From contig OZ026516.1 of the NCBI GenBank assembly GCA_964019695.1, positions 95,976,368 to 96,040,367 on the forward strand: a stretch of DNA of 64,000 nucleotides, in the 5' to 3' direction. Under the pieces are notes generated by a model. The model had not been told where the DNA came from. It was given only the letters and a program-made list of their open reading frames with translations, and did no database searches. This DNA comes from Loripinus fragilis (lineage: Eukaryota > Mollusca > Bivalvia > Lucinida > Lucinidae). This document shows positions 9,963 to 22,700 of this stretch, in pieces (the first letter of the stretch is position 1; the number at the start of each line of letters is the position of its first letter). A program made the translations under genes and the position numbers.

Positions 9963-10154
9963 TAAGTAAAACCTGTGTTAAACGGCCACTCTCAAAAAGA
10001 CCGAAAATTGGTTTTCAATACCAATTATCGCTTAATGCAGGTCGAAATGTATTGCAGAATGCTCTGAATACTTTTGACCTTCATTAAGCTACCATTTGTC
10101 ATTAAGATCTTTGTTTTGTCTATTTTTGATAGTTTTTTTTCACAGGTTTTACTG
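9963..10154. mobile_element. Mariner-like MITE, copy 2
   Basis: Ends AGTAAAACCTGTGTTAAACG and CACAGGTTTTACTG, with GTATTGCAGAATGCTC in the middle, as in the copy at 5469-5648. The interior has rearranged stems. Confidence 0.75.
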
Positions 10155-10589
10155 TTTATAAATAAACCCTTATCTCGCCTCTATGTTTTGGTCCTAAATA
10201 TGATGTCTGCTTTTTTACGTCTGCTGCATATATTCAAGTTCTTTATCACCCTATTTTATCATGGAAGCAACCGATTTGAACCCTGATAAGACTGCTCTCT
10301 TAGGAGCTGTCTGATCTGGGCCCCAGTTTCACGAAGCTTTTCTGCATTCAAATCTACTGGATTATGCAATTAGTTGACTTTGTAATTTGGATAGTGTTTT
10401 TGCACGATTATATAGAAAGGGTTATCTTAGTTACTTATTTATCACCTGATTACCAGTATTGACTGCCTCCTTAAACCCACACCACATAACGATGTCGAAC
10501 CAACGATGTCAAACCATCCGTAGGAACCAATAGGGAGAAACAAAAACAAAACAAAAATATAATAAAATATTAAAAGAAAGCATGTGTGT

Positions 10590-10738
10590 TTATTATATGA
10601 CGGGAGCACCCGAAGGCTCACTGAAAGTGGTTTTAAGGAGAGGCCGGGAATCGAACCTGCGACCCCTGGTTTACTTCAATAAAGGAATCCTGACTGTGTC
10701 CCGTCAGTATCATACGCCTGTTTGGCCAACTTCAGCAA
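10590..10738 (-). mobile_element. tRNA-like SINE head fragment
   Basis: The minus strand has a good B box (GGTTCGATTCC, forward 10647-10657) preceded by a weak A box near 10715-10735. It replaces the corresponding macrosatellite segment, so it looks like an insertion into the inverted copy. A working tRNA is unlikely: the A-to-B box spacing is long and no cloverleaf is evident. Confidence 0.45.
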
Positions 10739-10974
10739 GTTTATGAATGCAAAATATATCAAATATAATGGTTTTTCTTATTAAGAAAATATCTCTATAG
10801 TTCCCTGAGAAGATTGCGTTGTTTATTTGTATACAGATTGAAACTTAAACATTGTGATATTGCCAGATAGCTAATTGAACAAATATTACTGTTTTTGCTA
10901 AATGAGGCTGATTTCTATATCATGAAGAGCAATGTCCCTTATACACCCGGAATGTTAATCCTAAAGATTATTAA

Positions 10975-11042
10975 GCCCAAATAGCTGAGGGGTCTAAGTG
11001 GTTTTCAGGACATGTACCTGTGGGATCGAAACCTGCTAGATC
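10975..11042 (+). ncRNA. tRNA-like block (SINE head), uninterrupted form
   Basis: The A-box-like TAGCTGAGGGGTCTAAGTGG is followed 26 nt later by the B-box-like GGGATCGAAACC. The same block occurs inverted in every macrosatellite unit, but there it carries 23 extra nt between the boxes. Probably a tRNA-derived repeat rather than a functional tRNA gene. Confidence 0.5.
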
Positions 11043-11367
11043 ATGATTTGTATTTTTATTATTGTTATTTATTTAACTTTTTTTTGTATATTCAGATAAT
11101 TTTTGAACGTTAAAACACATGATTATTCCATTAATATCTTCAATTATACATGACTTCTGAGATGACCAAATTAAGATACTGGATATTTAAATTGTACTAA
11201 GCACATAATAAAAATGTATTCGTGTCTTAAGTATTACAACCATGACGTGTTCATGTACCACAATGGCTACAGAACACAAAACTTGATTAAGCAAATGCCC
11301 AGACTTACCAGGAACAGATGAAATATTATTAGGCCAGCTCACGAGTTTTTAGTACCTATCATATAGG

Positions 11368-11693
11368 CTACCGGGCCGCGTAGCGCAGTCGGTAACGTGT
11401 CTGGCTACAGATGCGTGTCTGACTGCAGATCCAGGGGTCGCAAGTTCGATCCCGGCCCGGTACCATACTTTCGTGGAGATTGATCATGAAATAATTTCTA
11501 CGGTCATTCTCCTCCCTTCCGCTGATTTATTCAAGAAGGGTTGTTGTCAGTTACAAGCGAAAGTATGTGCACAAATTACTGGTTAACCGCTTGCTCAAGC
11601 CTGCCCAGGAAAAAGTGTGGTTAAGTGAACTGACCGTCCCGCAATGACCATAGCTGTTGACATGGGACGTAAAGCAACAAAACAAACAAACAA
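11368..11693 (+). mobile_element. Full-length tRNA-headed SINE with 10-bp TSD
   Basis: Flanked by ATCATATAGG at 11358-11367 and 11694-11703. The head has an A box (TAGCGCAGTCGG at 11381-11392) and a B box (GTTCGATCCC at 11444-11453). A ~200-nt body and the tail GGGACGTAAAGCAACAA with AAAC repeats follow. The insertion site is the TATCATATAGGCGATC sequence of the macrosatellite-like repeat, and the empty site is seen in the array units. The tail resembles that of the unrelated-headed SINE at 61530-61728, implying a shared LINE partner. Confidence 0.9.
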
Positions 11694-12544
11694 ATCATAT
11701 AGGCGATCAGCGAAGGCTCTAACGAGCCTGTACATCCGTGGCGGACCGTAAGAGGCTTCGTTACTCGCATATATAAAGCATCGAAGTAGATGGAGACTCA
11801 GATAAACTTTTAGGACTCTAGCTCCACTGGCTAGCTATGCATGTGGTTTGAAGAGTCATTTTTCAGTTATTGTGACGGTGTGCCGCGGTCCCTGCACACT
11901 AGGCATATATAGGTTTGAAGAGTCTTACGCATGCATAAGGCATGGCAAAATTTCATGTGCTGGTCAAACGTGTTTTAATCCATATGAGAATATGCGAGGT
12001 GATGTGGGTTTTTCATGCATATGCTCAAATATTCCACTTTTCTACATTAGGGTTACATAGTCTAGATCCAATGAAAAAAGTACTCATCACAGATATGAAC
12101 AGCTATTCTAAAAAGGGCATGCGAAGTTATCCACTGGGGCTGTATCTGGGTTCTTGTTACACGGATTGTGTGTACGGGGTGGACTAGTTTGTCGAGTCTG
12201 TGCAGATGTGCCGGCTCGTTCGAACCTTTGCTTATCACCCAAAAGCAATGAAGCAACGACGATTTAGAGCTTATCTTATGAGTGTCCAGCGAAGCCTCCA
12301 ATTAGCCTGTTCATCTACAAAGTCTTTACAGCGCATTCTCTGCTCGCATAATATCCTTATTGCATATTGGCATCGTCACAAGAAAGCCTGGTGTTGTTAC
12401 ATGCCAACAACAAAGGCGCAGACCAGCCTGTGCATCCGAGCGGGACTGGGGTGCTCCTTTGTTTTTCAGTATCTGGTAGAGTGAGGCGAAAGGAACTTTG
12501 GGAGGCATATAGTAATCGCACTGTCCGTCCGTCTGTACCGCCTT

Positions 12545-13830
12545 GTATCTGATGTATATCTCCTACTGTATATTCTTTGAGGTAGGAATTCCAAATTTGG
12601 TATGCGGATGCATCTAAGGATGGCAGAGTGTCGCGTACCATGTTCAGGTCACTGTGACCTTCACTTTGACCTCTTACCTAGTTTTTAGAATAATTGTGTC
12701 CGAGCATATCGCTTATATTATTAGAGGTAGGAATCTCAAATTTGGTGTGTGAATGCATCTTGGGGTGGTAGAGTGTCGTGTACCATTTACAGGTCACTGG
12801 GACCTTGAACTCTGACCTTGTTTTTAGAATAACTATGTCCGGAGCATATCTCTTATATATTGAAGGTAGGAATCCCAAATTTGATGTGTGGATGCAACTT
12901 TGGATGGCGGAGTGTCACATACCATTTTGGGGTCACTTTTACCTTGACCTCTGACCTAGTTTGTAGAATAATCGTGTCCAGAACATATCTCTAAAATAAT
13001 TTGAGATCGGGATCTCAAATTTGGTGTGTGGATGCAACTTGAGATGGTGGAGTGTAGTGTACCATTTATAGGTCACTATGACCTTAAACTTGACACTTGA
13101 TCTCATTTTAGAATAATTATATCTGGAGAATATCTTTTATTATTTTAGGTACGAATCTCAAATTTGGTGTGTGAATACATCTAGGAATGTCAGATTGTCC
13201 CATTCCATTTTACGGTCACTGTGACCTTGACCTCTGACCTTATTTATAGAATCGGCATCAAGTCTGGTTTATAACTTCAATATTCTTTGAGGTAGGAATT
13301 CCATATTTGGTGTGTGGATGCATCTTGGGATGGCCAAGTTTTGCATACCATTTTTGGGTCACTGGGACCTTGACCTCTGACCTAGATTTTAGAATAATCA
13401 TGTTCGGAACATTTTTTCTATATTATTTGAGCTAGGAATCTAATGATGGTGTGTGGTTGCATCTTGGGATGGCAGAGTGTTATGCATCAGTTTTGTGACC
13501 TTGACCTAATTTCTAGAATAATCGTGTTAGGAGCATATCTCATATATTATTTGAGGGAGGAATCCCAAATTTACTGTATGGATACATCTTTGGATGTTGA
13601 TGTGTCGCATACCATTTTAGGTCACTGTGATTTTGACCTATGACCTAGTTTCTAGAATAATTGTGTCTAGAGCATATCTACTATATCATTTGATGTAGGA
13701 ATCCTAAGTTTGGGGTGTTGATTCCTTTTGGAATGGCGGAGTGGTGCATACCATTTTCGGTCACTTTGACCTTGACATTGACTTCTGGCCTCAATTCTAG
13801 GTTTTTTCGTGTCTGGAGCATATCAGCTAA
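12545..13830. repeat. ~140-bp satellite, nine copies, with palindromic GGTCA half-sites
   Basis: Nine diverged tandem copies of a ~140-bp unit, marked by (G)AGGTAGGAATC-CCAAATTTGG at about 12572, 12726, 12865, 13006, 13150, 13291, 13432, 13555 and 13695. Each also has TAGAATAAT.GTGTC and GAGCATATCTC. Most units contain GGTCACTGTGACC or a near variant followed by TTGACCTCTGACC. Perfect GGTCAnnnTGACC cores are at 12647, 13071, 13214 and 13759. No coding sense. Confidence 0.9.
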
Positions 13831-15938
13831 CTTTCCTCAAATGTGTCTCATGCTAGACCAATTCCTCTCGTTACTGTGATATTTCTTGTTGATATATTTA
13901 TTTCGTAAAAATCAACATTTAGAAACCAAACTTTTTTATGTGGCATATGAAAATAGGACACTTTAAGGGCGATTGTGGGTAATACTTCCCACATTTAAAT
14001 CTTTTTTATTCTTTGCATAAAGTTTGCTTTGTGTATGGACTGTTAATTTATGAAATAAAAAGGATATATCACCACGCTCAATTTTTCATAATCTCACATA
14101 GAAGTTTTCAGCATTTTACAATTTTTCTGAAAAAAAAACTTAAGTCCTTAATCGTAAGCTAAAATATTTGTAATAGCTATCCAGCTTCTTTACTTTAATT
14201 ATGATTACTGCTCATGACATCAAGCTTTCTAGAAAATGTAAAAATTTATTTGTTTTCCCACGCCGTGTCAAGATACTGCATTAATTCCCCCCAAAAGGAT
14301 TTCGATTTTTATATTAAATTATATATTAAAAAATCTAACATTAAAAATCTTATTTTTTTTTATTATTTCATGGACTATCATTTGACATTTTAGAAAAAAA
14401 TTGGGGTCACCAGACTAATTATTTTTCAGGAGGACCAAATTTAACCCCACCCGACAAATTTTGAGGATAATTCAATATAAAACGTTAAGGAGTGTGTGTA
14501 ATTATTGTCATTTATATTATTCCATATTACTTGTATGTTGTAATTTTCCATTACAAGGCAAAAAAAGAAAAGAACAAAAAAATAATTTGACAATGTAATA
14601 AGTGCCCACTTGGGTCCTCTGGTTCCAAAGTCTGACACGCTAACCACTAGGCCACGATGTCAAGTCGTGCGCAGCTCGTGATATCAGTACATTTGCATTG
14701 TTGATGTTGCCTGTTTTATTTATCTGTATTTGGTAATGACACAATCCGTTCTGATGAAGGGTCAACAGATATTTCGGACACATTTTTGTTACTTTCGTCT
14801 GTCAAGAAAATGTGAAAATATCCATCTGACATAAGAGTATCCGAAAACTGTATTTATACAAAATTGTAAATGGTCGGAAAGACAGGTCCCAGACAACTTT
14901 TCCTGTTTCTTGACACAGGAATGGTGCGCATGGGAATTACCAAAAATTGCCCTTAAGAATATTTCTTTGAATTGGGAAAAATGTCTGACATATTATATGG
15001 TTTCTATGGCAACCAGAAGTACATTGTACAGGTAAAATGTCGCTACCATTACAGGGTAGGAAGTTGTAACAAAATTGGTTTCCATACTTTATTCGTAATA
15101 ATGATGAATACAAAACATTTCCCTGCACACAAGCAGTTGATTCTTATTGAATGCAAAAATAAATATTTCTGGGCAGAGCTTAACATATGGAAATGGAATG
15201 AACGGTATGGTCCAGTGCAAGATGAGTGAATCTAGATACATTTTTTCTTCTGGGAGCATTCACAAAAGCTGGTAAGAGAATCAAAATCACTGTGTTCAAT
15301 ATGTCATTAGGAATACTTTTGTTTAATCACGATAGAAAGAACCGCAAATTTTTTTCTGTTTGGAAACCACCATTTCCCTCTCCATTTGTAACGGAATTGT
15401 CAGTTGTAACGGTAAATGTCAGCTGTAATGGTAAAACAACTTAGATACTGCAGTCTGCTTGGTAGCCATGTAAAACGTTTATGCTGAAACAGGTTACCAT
15501 ACTTAAATTGTTAAGAGTTTCATGGCATAATCTAAGCATTTTACAAAACATATTTTACAAAGGATATCAGAAATACACAATAACAACAGTGGTTTAGTCT
15601 GATTGAATTCACAATTATGGGGATAACATTGATAATTTATATGCTAATGAGACATAAGTAATGAGTCATTTGTGAAAGGATATACAAGTAATCGATTACA
15701 CATAAGTGCAAGAGCATGCACATCATTGCAAGTAACCATGAAAATGTCCACATCGTTACACAATATTGCAACGGTATGGACATAAAACGTAACAGAATGG
15801 GCAGTAACAGTACGTACAATTTTGCGTTTTTCATGAAAATAACACGTTAATCTCATAGAGATACAGTGCTGTCCATAGGATGGAAATGTGAGCTATTAGC
15901 GTGCCGATGAAGGTAAAAATGGTTTGGTAGGAATAGTC
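13831..15938. other. AT-rich intergenic stretch left of the macrosatellite
   Basis: No recognisable gene. The only structured piece is a minus-strand tRNA-like SINE head at about 14600-14668 (A box GTGGCCTAGTGGTTAGCG; B box degenerate). The remaining short ORFs show no family resemblance. Confidence 0.5.
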
Positions 15939-18900
15939 GCAAAAGCTCGCCTGAGCTTTCATTACTCGACAATATAATATGTGCCAAAATTTCGTCAGCT
16001 GGCCCAATAATATTACATTTATGCCTGGTAAGTTTGTGCGAAACGTCATGGGAGACACATTTTATTGAAGTAAATTCTCGCTATTAAGCCCATTAAATCT
16101 CATGAGAAAAACTTAAATCTCATAGCTCATGGGAGACACATGCGATCAGAACTAAAATCTCACCAAAATTTCAAAGCACATGGGCAACACATGTGATAAG
16201 AACTACAATAAAAAAAAAGTTCATAGCTCATGGGCGATACTTGCGATTACTAAATGTTCACGTGAAAGTTCATAACCCCAAGGCCAGGCAGAAAACGTGT
16301 CTTTGTGGTTTACGACAAGGTAAAGCTTAATCCAGCCTGTCTAGCTACAAAGCCGAGTTTGTAGAATGCTGAAATATTTCATGTACATGTAGCTAGTTCG
16401 TCTACTCTACCTACCAGAAAATGAAAAACAAAGGAGCAGATGAGTCTGCGCGGATGCACAGGCTGGTCTGCGCCTTTGTTATTGACATGCAACAAAATCA
16501 GGCTTTCTTGTGACGATGCCAATATGCAACAAGGATATTGTGCGAGCAGAGAATGCGCTGTAAAGGCTTTGTAGATGAACAGGCTAATTTGAGGCTTCGC
16601 TGGACACTCATAAGATAGGCTCAAAATGGTCGTTGCTTCATTGCTTTTTGGTGATAAGCAAAGGGTCGAACGAGCCTGCACATCTGCACAGACTCGACAC
16701 ACTAGTTCTCCCCTTTATACACAGTACGTGTAACAAGAACCCAGATCCAGCCCTACTGGATAACTGAACATGCACATGCCCGTTTAAAGAAAAGCTGTTC
16801 ATATCTGTGATGAGTACAATTAATACTGGATCTAGTCTGTGTAACCCTAATGTTGAAAAATATTATTTGAGCATTATGCATTAAAAGCCAACATCACCTC
16901 GCATATGTTCACATGGGTTTTAACAAATTCGACCAGCCAATGAGATTTTGCTTTTTCGTATCCATGGGCAAGACTCTCTTCAAACCATATACATAGCTAG
17001 CCTAAAAGTTTATCTGAGCCTCCATCTACTTCGATACTTTATATATGCGAGTAACGAAGGCTCTTACGATCCTGTGCCGATGTACAGGCTCATCAGAGCC
17101 TTCCCTGATCGCCTATATGATAAATACTAAAATCTCGTGAGCTGGCCCAATAATATTCTATCTGTGCCTGGTAAGTCTGGGCATTTAGTTTAAAAATGTT
17201 TTGTGTCCTATAGCCATTGTGGTACACGTGCACGCCATGGTTGTAATACTCAAGATGCGCATACATTTTTATTCATCGCTTAGTACAATCCCAATATCCA
17301 GTATCTTAATTTGGTCATCTCAACGTCATGGTTGTAATACTCAAGATGTGCATACATTTTTATTTAGTGCTTAGTACAATCTCAATATTTGGCCATCTCA
17401 AAAGGCATGTATAATTGAGGATATTAATGGAATGATCATGCGTTTTAACGTTCAAAAATTATCTGAATATACAAAAAAAAGTTAAGTAAATAAGAATAAA
17501 AAAAAAATATTTGTTTGATTAATCATGATCTGGCAGGTTTCGAACCCACAGGTACATGTCCTGTAGTTGTTTTGGTGATTTTGATGAAAACCACTTAGAC
17601 CCCTCAGCTATTTGGTCTCAATAGGCTTAACATTCCCTTATAAGTCACTGATAACACTGATTGGTGTTCAAGGGACATCACTCTTCAAGATATCAAAATT
17701 AACCTCATTTAGCAAAACAGCAATATTTGGCTAATTAGCCAACTGGCAATATCACAATGTTTAAGTTTCATTTCTGTGTAAAGTATCTATATACAAATAA
17801 ACAGAGCAAACTTCTCAGGAAACTATAGAGATATATTTTCTTAATAATAAAAACCATGCATGTTTAATAAATTTTTCATTCATAACCTTGCTGAATTTGG
17901 CCATTCTAAGTTTGTTTTCCAATGCTGCTATGCACAACGAGCCATGCTTTCATGCAGGCTCGTCAACAAGCGGATTTCTCCGAGGGAGGATTCGCAAAGT
18001 TAGTTCCCTTTTTCCTTTTTTTTTTTAAATATTTTTTTCTTTTTTTGTTTTTATTTCCCCCTGTTTGTTCCCAGGGTTGGTTCCACATCCCTATGGGGTG
18101 GTGGGGGGTTTAACGATGGGATCTAGCTCAGGGGTAAGACCAGCATTGGCTGGTAATCAGGTAGTAAAAAAGTAACTAAGATAACCCTTTCTATAGAATC
18201 GTGCAAAACACTTTATCCAAATTACAAAGTCAACTTCCATTATTCAGTAGATGTCAATGCAGAAAAGCCTAGTTAACTGGGTCAGCCAGTCCTGGTGTAT
18301 TGCAACATGGCCAAAATGCATGTATGAATTTCTATAGAAGACTTAACTAAGCAGTATTGGGGAAACCAATACGCACTTTACCAATGCTTTCAAGGATGAG
18401 CTGACATCTTTTCTAAAACAATACACTTTATGCAATGACAATGATAGTTCTATAGTATTGTGACACTGGCATCGAATTCACAAAAGATGAATCCTTTGCA
18501 AATTGCACATGTTTTGCATTTTGTACATTTCATATGGTTGTACACCTTTAGTTATTTTCATAACAGTACAAACAGTGAATGCCTTGATGGAATGGCACAT
18601 AATGTGATATTTCACCAGGGTCTGCACTGTTTGCAATGATAAAAACAATATTCAAGGTATTAAGAAATACATCTTTTTACAGAAACTTTGACCAGCAACC
18701 TCTTTTAGTACAAACAGGAAAGCTCCATACTTCGTGTCCCATTAGAATATAAAGGTGGTATCAAATAGACTGTAGCGTTCACCAAGGCTCTTTACCTTTG
18801 ACCATATCTATCATCACACTGCATTTTCACTGGCAACTTATTTTTCTACAGAACATATGGGGCAGCACATGCCCTCACTAGCTGTGCATCAAAAGTTTGG

Positions 18901-19753
18901 CAGCCACCCTCCCCCTCGATCCCCTCTGGAACAAAGTAACAACAGGTTGCTGCTTTAGTTGTTCAGTTCTTGCGTTATGTGGATGTCTTTATGTGTTTGT
19001 GTGTTCTGATATTTCTTCCTCTTGACGCCATGGAATGGTATGTGATGTATGTTTGTGGCATTTTCTGGTAAGCATTTTTTGTTAAGCTGTGCTTGTGTTA
19101 CTATCATTTTCTCAAAACAAAACATCCGGTTTGGTAGCCCACGAAAATAGTACCTTTTAAAAAAAATGTAAATCGCAGTATTCGTGTCTTATATTTAGTA
19201 AATGGGTGCTCTTTCGGACGTTAAACCTATCTGTGACTAAGAAATGGTGTATGTTTGTTATGCTGATGAAAACAAATTCATCTTTGTGTGGACTATTTTG
19301 TCAACTGCCATGGCAACGACAGACGCTGGTCTGATTTGAAGTTGAATTCTGTAGCCGCCCGCCAAAGAGTTGACATTGCTAAGCAAACAATGTTACAAAG
19401 GCTCGCTTGTCTTTTCACTTTTCTTAAAAAAGCTCAAAACAGAAAAGAAAATACTCCAAACAATATCCTGGAAAAAAGATGCAGAGGTTTGACATTTGTC
19501 AGTTTGCATGGCTTTGAACAGGGCCGAATGTATTAGTGCACGAACACTTGATGATGCAAGATCACCCACACTGTGGTATCTTTGGGCTAGAACACGAGAT
19601 TTTGGTGCTTAAAGCTTGTGCGCAAAAGCCTCCTCTGAAAGTCTATGCTGGTGTATCGAGTGGAAATATAGGTTTTGATTATTATCTGATTGTTTATCTA
19701 CATCCATACTTTCTGTATGCGAGCGGTGAAGGCTATGTCGAGACTGCGCATTT
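15939..19753. repeat. Macrosatellite unit 1 (edge unit, internally deleted)
   Basis: It lacks ~1.2 kb of nested repeats: homology jumps from GCCAGGCAGAA near 16293 directly to AACGTGTCTTTGTGGTTTAC. It keeps ~250 bp at about 18270-18520 that units 2-6 lack, so the later units carry a derived deletion. It is the most diverged unit, as expected for an array edge. Confidence 0.85.
17528..17622 (-). ncRNA. tRNA-like block with 23-nt insertion, repeated in every unit
   Basis: The minus strand reads TAGCTGAGGGGTCTAAGTGG (A-box-like), then 23 nt rich in CAAAA, then the B-box-like GGTTCGAAACC (forward 17536-17547). Copies lie near 22795-22890, 27850-27945, 32885-32980, 37875-37970 and 42910-43010. 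The uninterrupted form is at 10975-11042. Either a SINE head or a decayed tRNA-like gene; no convincing full cloverleaf. Confidence 0.5.
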
Positions 19754-22700
19754 GCGCAAGCTCCCCTGAGCCTTCATTGCTCGACAATATGATATGTGCC
19801 AAAATTTCGCGAGCTGGCTCAATAATATTACATTTATGCCTGTTAAGTCTGTGCAAAAGCTCATAGGAGACACATTTTATTGAAGTAAATTCTCGCTATT
19901 AAGCTCATTTAATCTCATGAGAAAAGCTCAAATCTCATAGACGACACATTCAATTAACAATAAAATCTCATCAGAACGTTCATAGTTTATTTGCTACACA
20001 TAAGCATGTAAATAAAACTCATGGGCTACAAATGTGACTAGAACTAATAACTCAGAATCTCACAAGAAAGTTCATAGCTCATGGGCTCAGCATGCAATTG
20101 GAACAAAATTCTCGTGAGGAAGCTCATAGCCCATTGGCGACACATGCAATTCGAATTAAAATCCCACAAGAAATTTCGTAGATAGCTCATGGGAGACACA
20201 TGCGATCAGAACTAAAATCTCACAAATAAAGTTCAAAGCGCATGGGCAACACATGTGATAAGAACTACAATAAAACAAAAAGTTCATAGCTCATGGGCGA
20301 TACTTGCGATTACTAAATGTTAACGTGAAAGTTCATAACCCCAGGGCCAGGCAGAACATGTGATTAGAACTATATTCGCAAGAGAAGGTTCATAGCCCCA
20401 GGACGACACATGTAATTAGAACTAAACTCCCATAAGAAAGTTCAAAGCCAATGGGCGGCACATGTGATTAGAACTAAAATCGCACATTAATAAAATTTAT
20501 TGGCTCATGGGCAACCCATTTGACTAAAATTAAGAACTAACATACCCAAAGAAGTTTTATAGCTCATGGGCGACTCATGTGATATGAACTAAAATCTCAC
20601 AAAAAGTTCATAGTTCATGGACGATACATGCGAGTAGAACTAAATTCTCGTGAGAAGTTCATAACCCATGGGCGACACATGCGAGTAGAACTACTGCCTC
20701 ACAAAAAAGTGCAAAGCTCATGGGCTGGACATGGGATACGGACTAAATCACACAAAAAGTTTATAGCTAATGGGCGACACATGCGATTAGAGCTACATTA
20801 GAGCCAGAAAGTTAATAGCCCATGTGCGACACATATGATAAGAACTAAAATCACACCAAAATCCCATAACTCATGGGCGACACATGCGATTAGAACTAAA
20901 TTCTCGCGAGATATGTCATAGCCCATGGGCGACAAATGTAATGTAGAACAAAAATCCAACAAGAAAGTTCAAGGCTCATGGCTGACACATGCCATAAGAT
21001 CTAAAATTACACAAAAAGTGGATAGCTTATGGGCGACACGTGCGATTAGAACTAAATTAGCGTGAGAAAGTTTATAGCCCATGGGCGACACATGCGATTA
21101 AAACAAACAATCTCACAAGAGAGTCCAAAGCTAATGAGCGACACATGTGATTAGAACTAAAATCACAAAAAAAGTTCATAGCTCATGTGCGAGAAAGTGC
21201 ATAGGTTATAATGCACCAAAACTAGAGTTCTAGATTCACTCGAAAATGTTCGCATCCTCATTTAAAATGTTATTTAGTCAATTGATACGTTCTGACAACA
21301 CTCTGACACGACTTCTAAGATGTACTGGCTCGTTTTAGCATAGCCTGCACCAGATGCCAGATAAAATCGCATAAGAAAGCTCATAGCTGATCCGTTATAC
21401 GCAACTTTCTGAATGAGAGTAAAACTTCTGCGCAGTCTCCTTCGAGCCTTCATTTGTCATACGTGAAAAGTATGGTGGTAGATGAAAGTAAACACCAAAA
21501 ATAATGCTCGTTGTAGATTCATGTCTAAGAAATATTAAGCAGATATGGGTCTCATTACGAGAAACGTGTCTTTGTGGTTTACGACAAGGTAAAGCTTAAT
21601 ACAGCCTGTCTAGCTACAAAGCCGAGTTTGTAGAATGCTGAAATATTTCATGTACATGTAGCTAGTTCGTCTACTCTACCTACCAGAAAATGAAAAACAA
21701 AGGAGCAGATCAGTCTGCGCGGATGCACAGGCTGGTCTGCTCCTCTGTTGTTGACATGCAACAAAATCAGGCTTTCTTGTGTCGATGCCAATATGCAACA
21801 AGGATATTGTGCGAGCAGAGAATGTGCTGTAAACACTTTGTAGATGAACAGGCTAATTTGAGGCTTCGCTGGACACTCATAAGATAGGCTCTAAATGGTC
21901 GTTGCTTCATTGCTTTTTGGTTATAAGCAAAGGGTCGAACGAACCTGCACATCTGCACAGACTTGACAAACTAGTTCACCCCCTTTATACACAGTACGTG
22001 TAACAAGAACCCAGATCCAGCCCTACTGGATAACTGAACATGCACATGCCCGTTTAAAGAAAAGCTGTTCATATCTGTGATGAGTACAATTAATACTGGA
22101 TCTAGTCTGTGTAACCCTAATGTTGAAAAATATTATTTGAGCATTATGCATTAAAAGCCAACATCACCTCGCATATGTTCACATGGGTTTTAACAAATTC
22201 GACCAGCCAATGAGATTTTGCTATTTCGTATCCATGGGCAAGACTCTCTTCAAACCATATACATAGCTAGCCTAAAAGTTTATCTGAGCCTCCATCTACT
22301 TCGATACTTTATATATGCGAGTAACGAAGGCTCTTACGATCCTGCGCCGATGTACAGGCTCATCAGAGCCTTCCCTGATCGCCTATATGATAGATACTAA
22401 AATCTCGTGAGCTTGCCCAATAATATTCTATCTGTGCCTGGTAAGTCTGGGCATTTAGTTTAAAAATGTTTTGTGTCCTATAGCCATTGTGGTACACGTG
22501 CACGCCATGGTTGTAATACTCAAGATGCGCATACATTTTTATTCATCGCTTAGTACAATCCCAATATCCAGTATCTTAATTTGGTCATCTCAACGTCATG
22601 GTTGTAATACTCAAGATGTGCACACATTTTTATTTAGTGCTTAGTACAATCTCAATATTTGGCCATCTCAAAAGGCATGTATAATTGAGGATATTAATGG

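Larger units (their letters stand above)
10317..12500 (-). repeat. Diverged inverted copy of the macrosatellite unit
   Basis: Read on the minus strand it follows unit 1 (about 16340-18290) in order: the ATCATAAG/TGCAACAA block, the TGTAACAAGAACCCAGAT block, the TATATATGCGAGTAACGAAG hairpin, the AGCTGGCC block, the tRNA-like block, CTTCTCAGG...CTATAGAGATA, and finally GTAACTAAGATAACCCTTTC and TCTGCATT at about 10340. Divergence is high and one SINE is inserted (11368-11693). It shows that the unit exists as a dispersed repeat outside the array. Confidence 0.8.

Noticed and set aside
11375..11461. tRNA gene candidate
   Set aside because: Good A and B boxes, but it is the head of a SINE with a 10-bp target duplication, a body and an A-rich tail. 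No proper cloverleaf.
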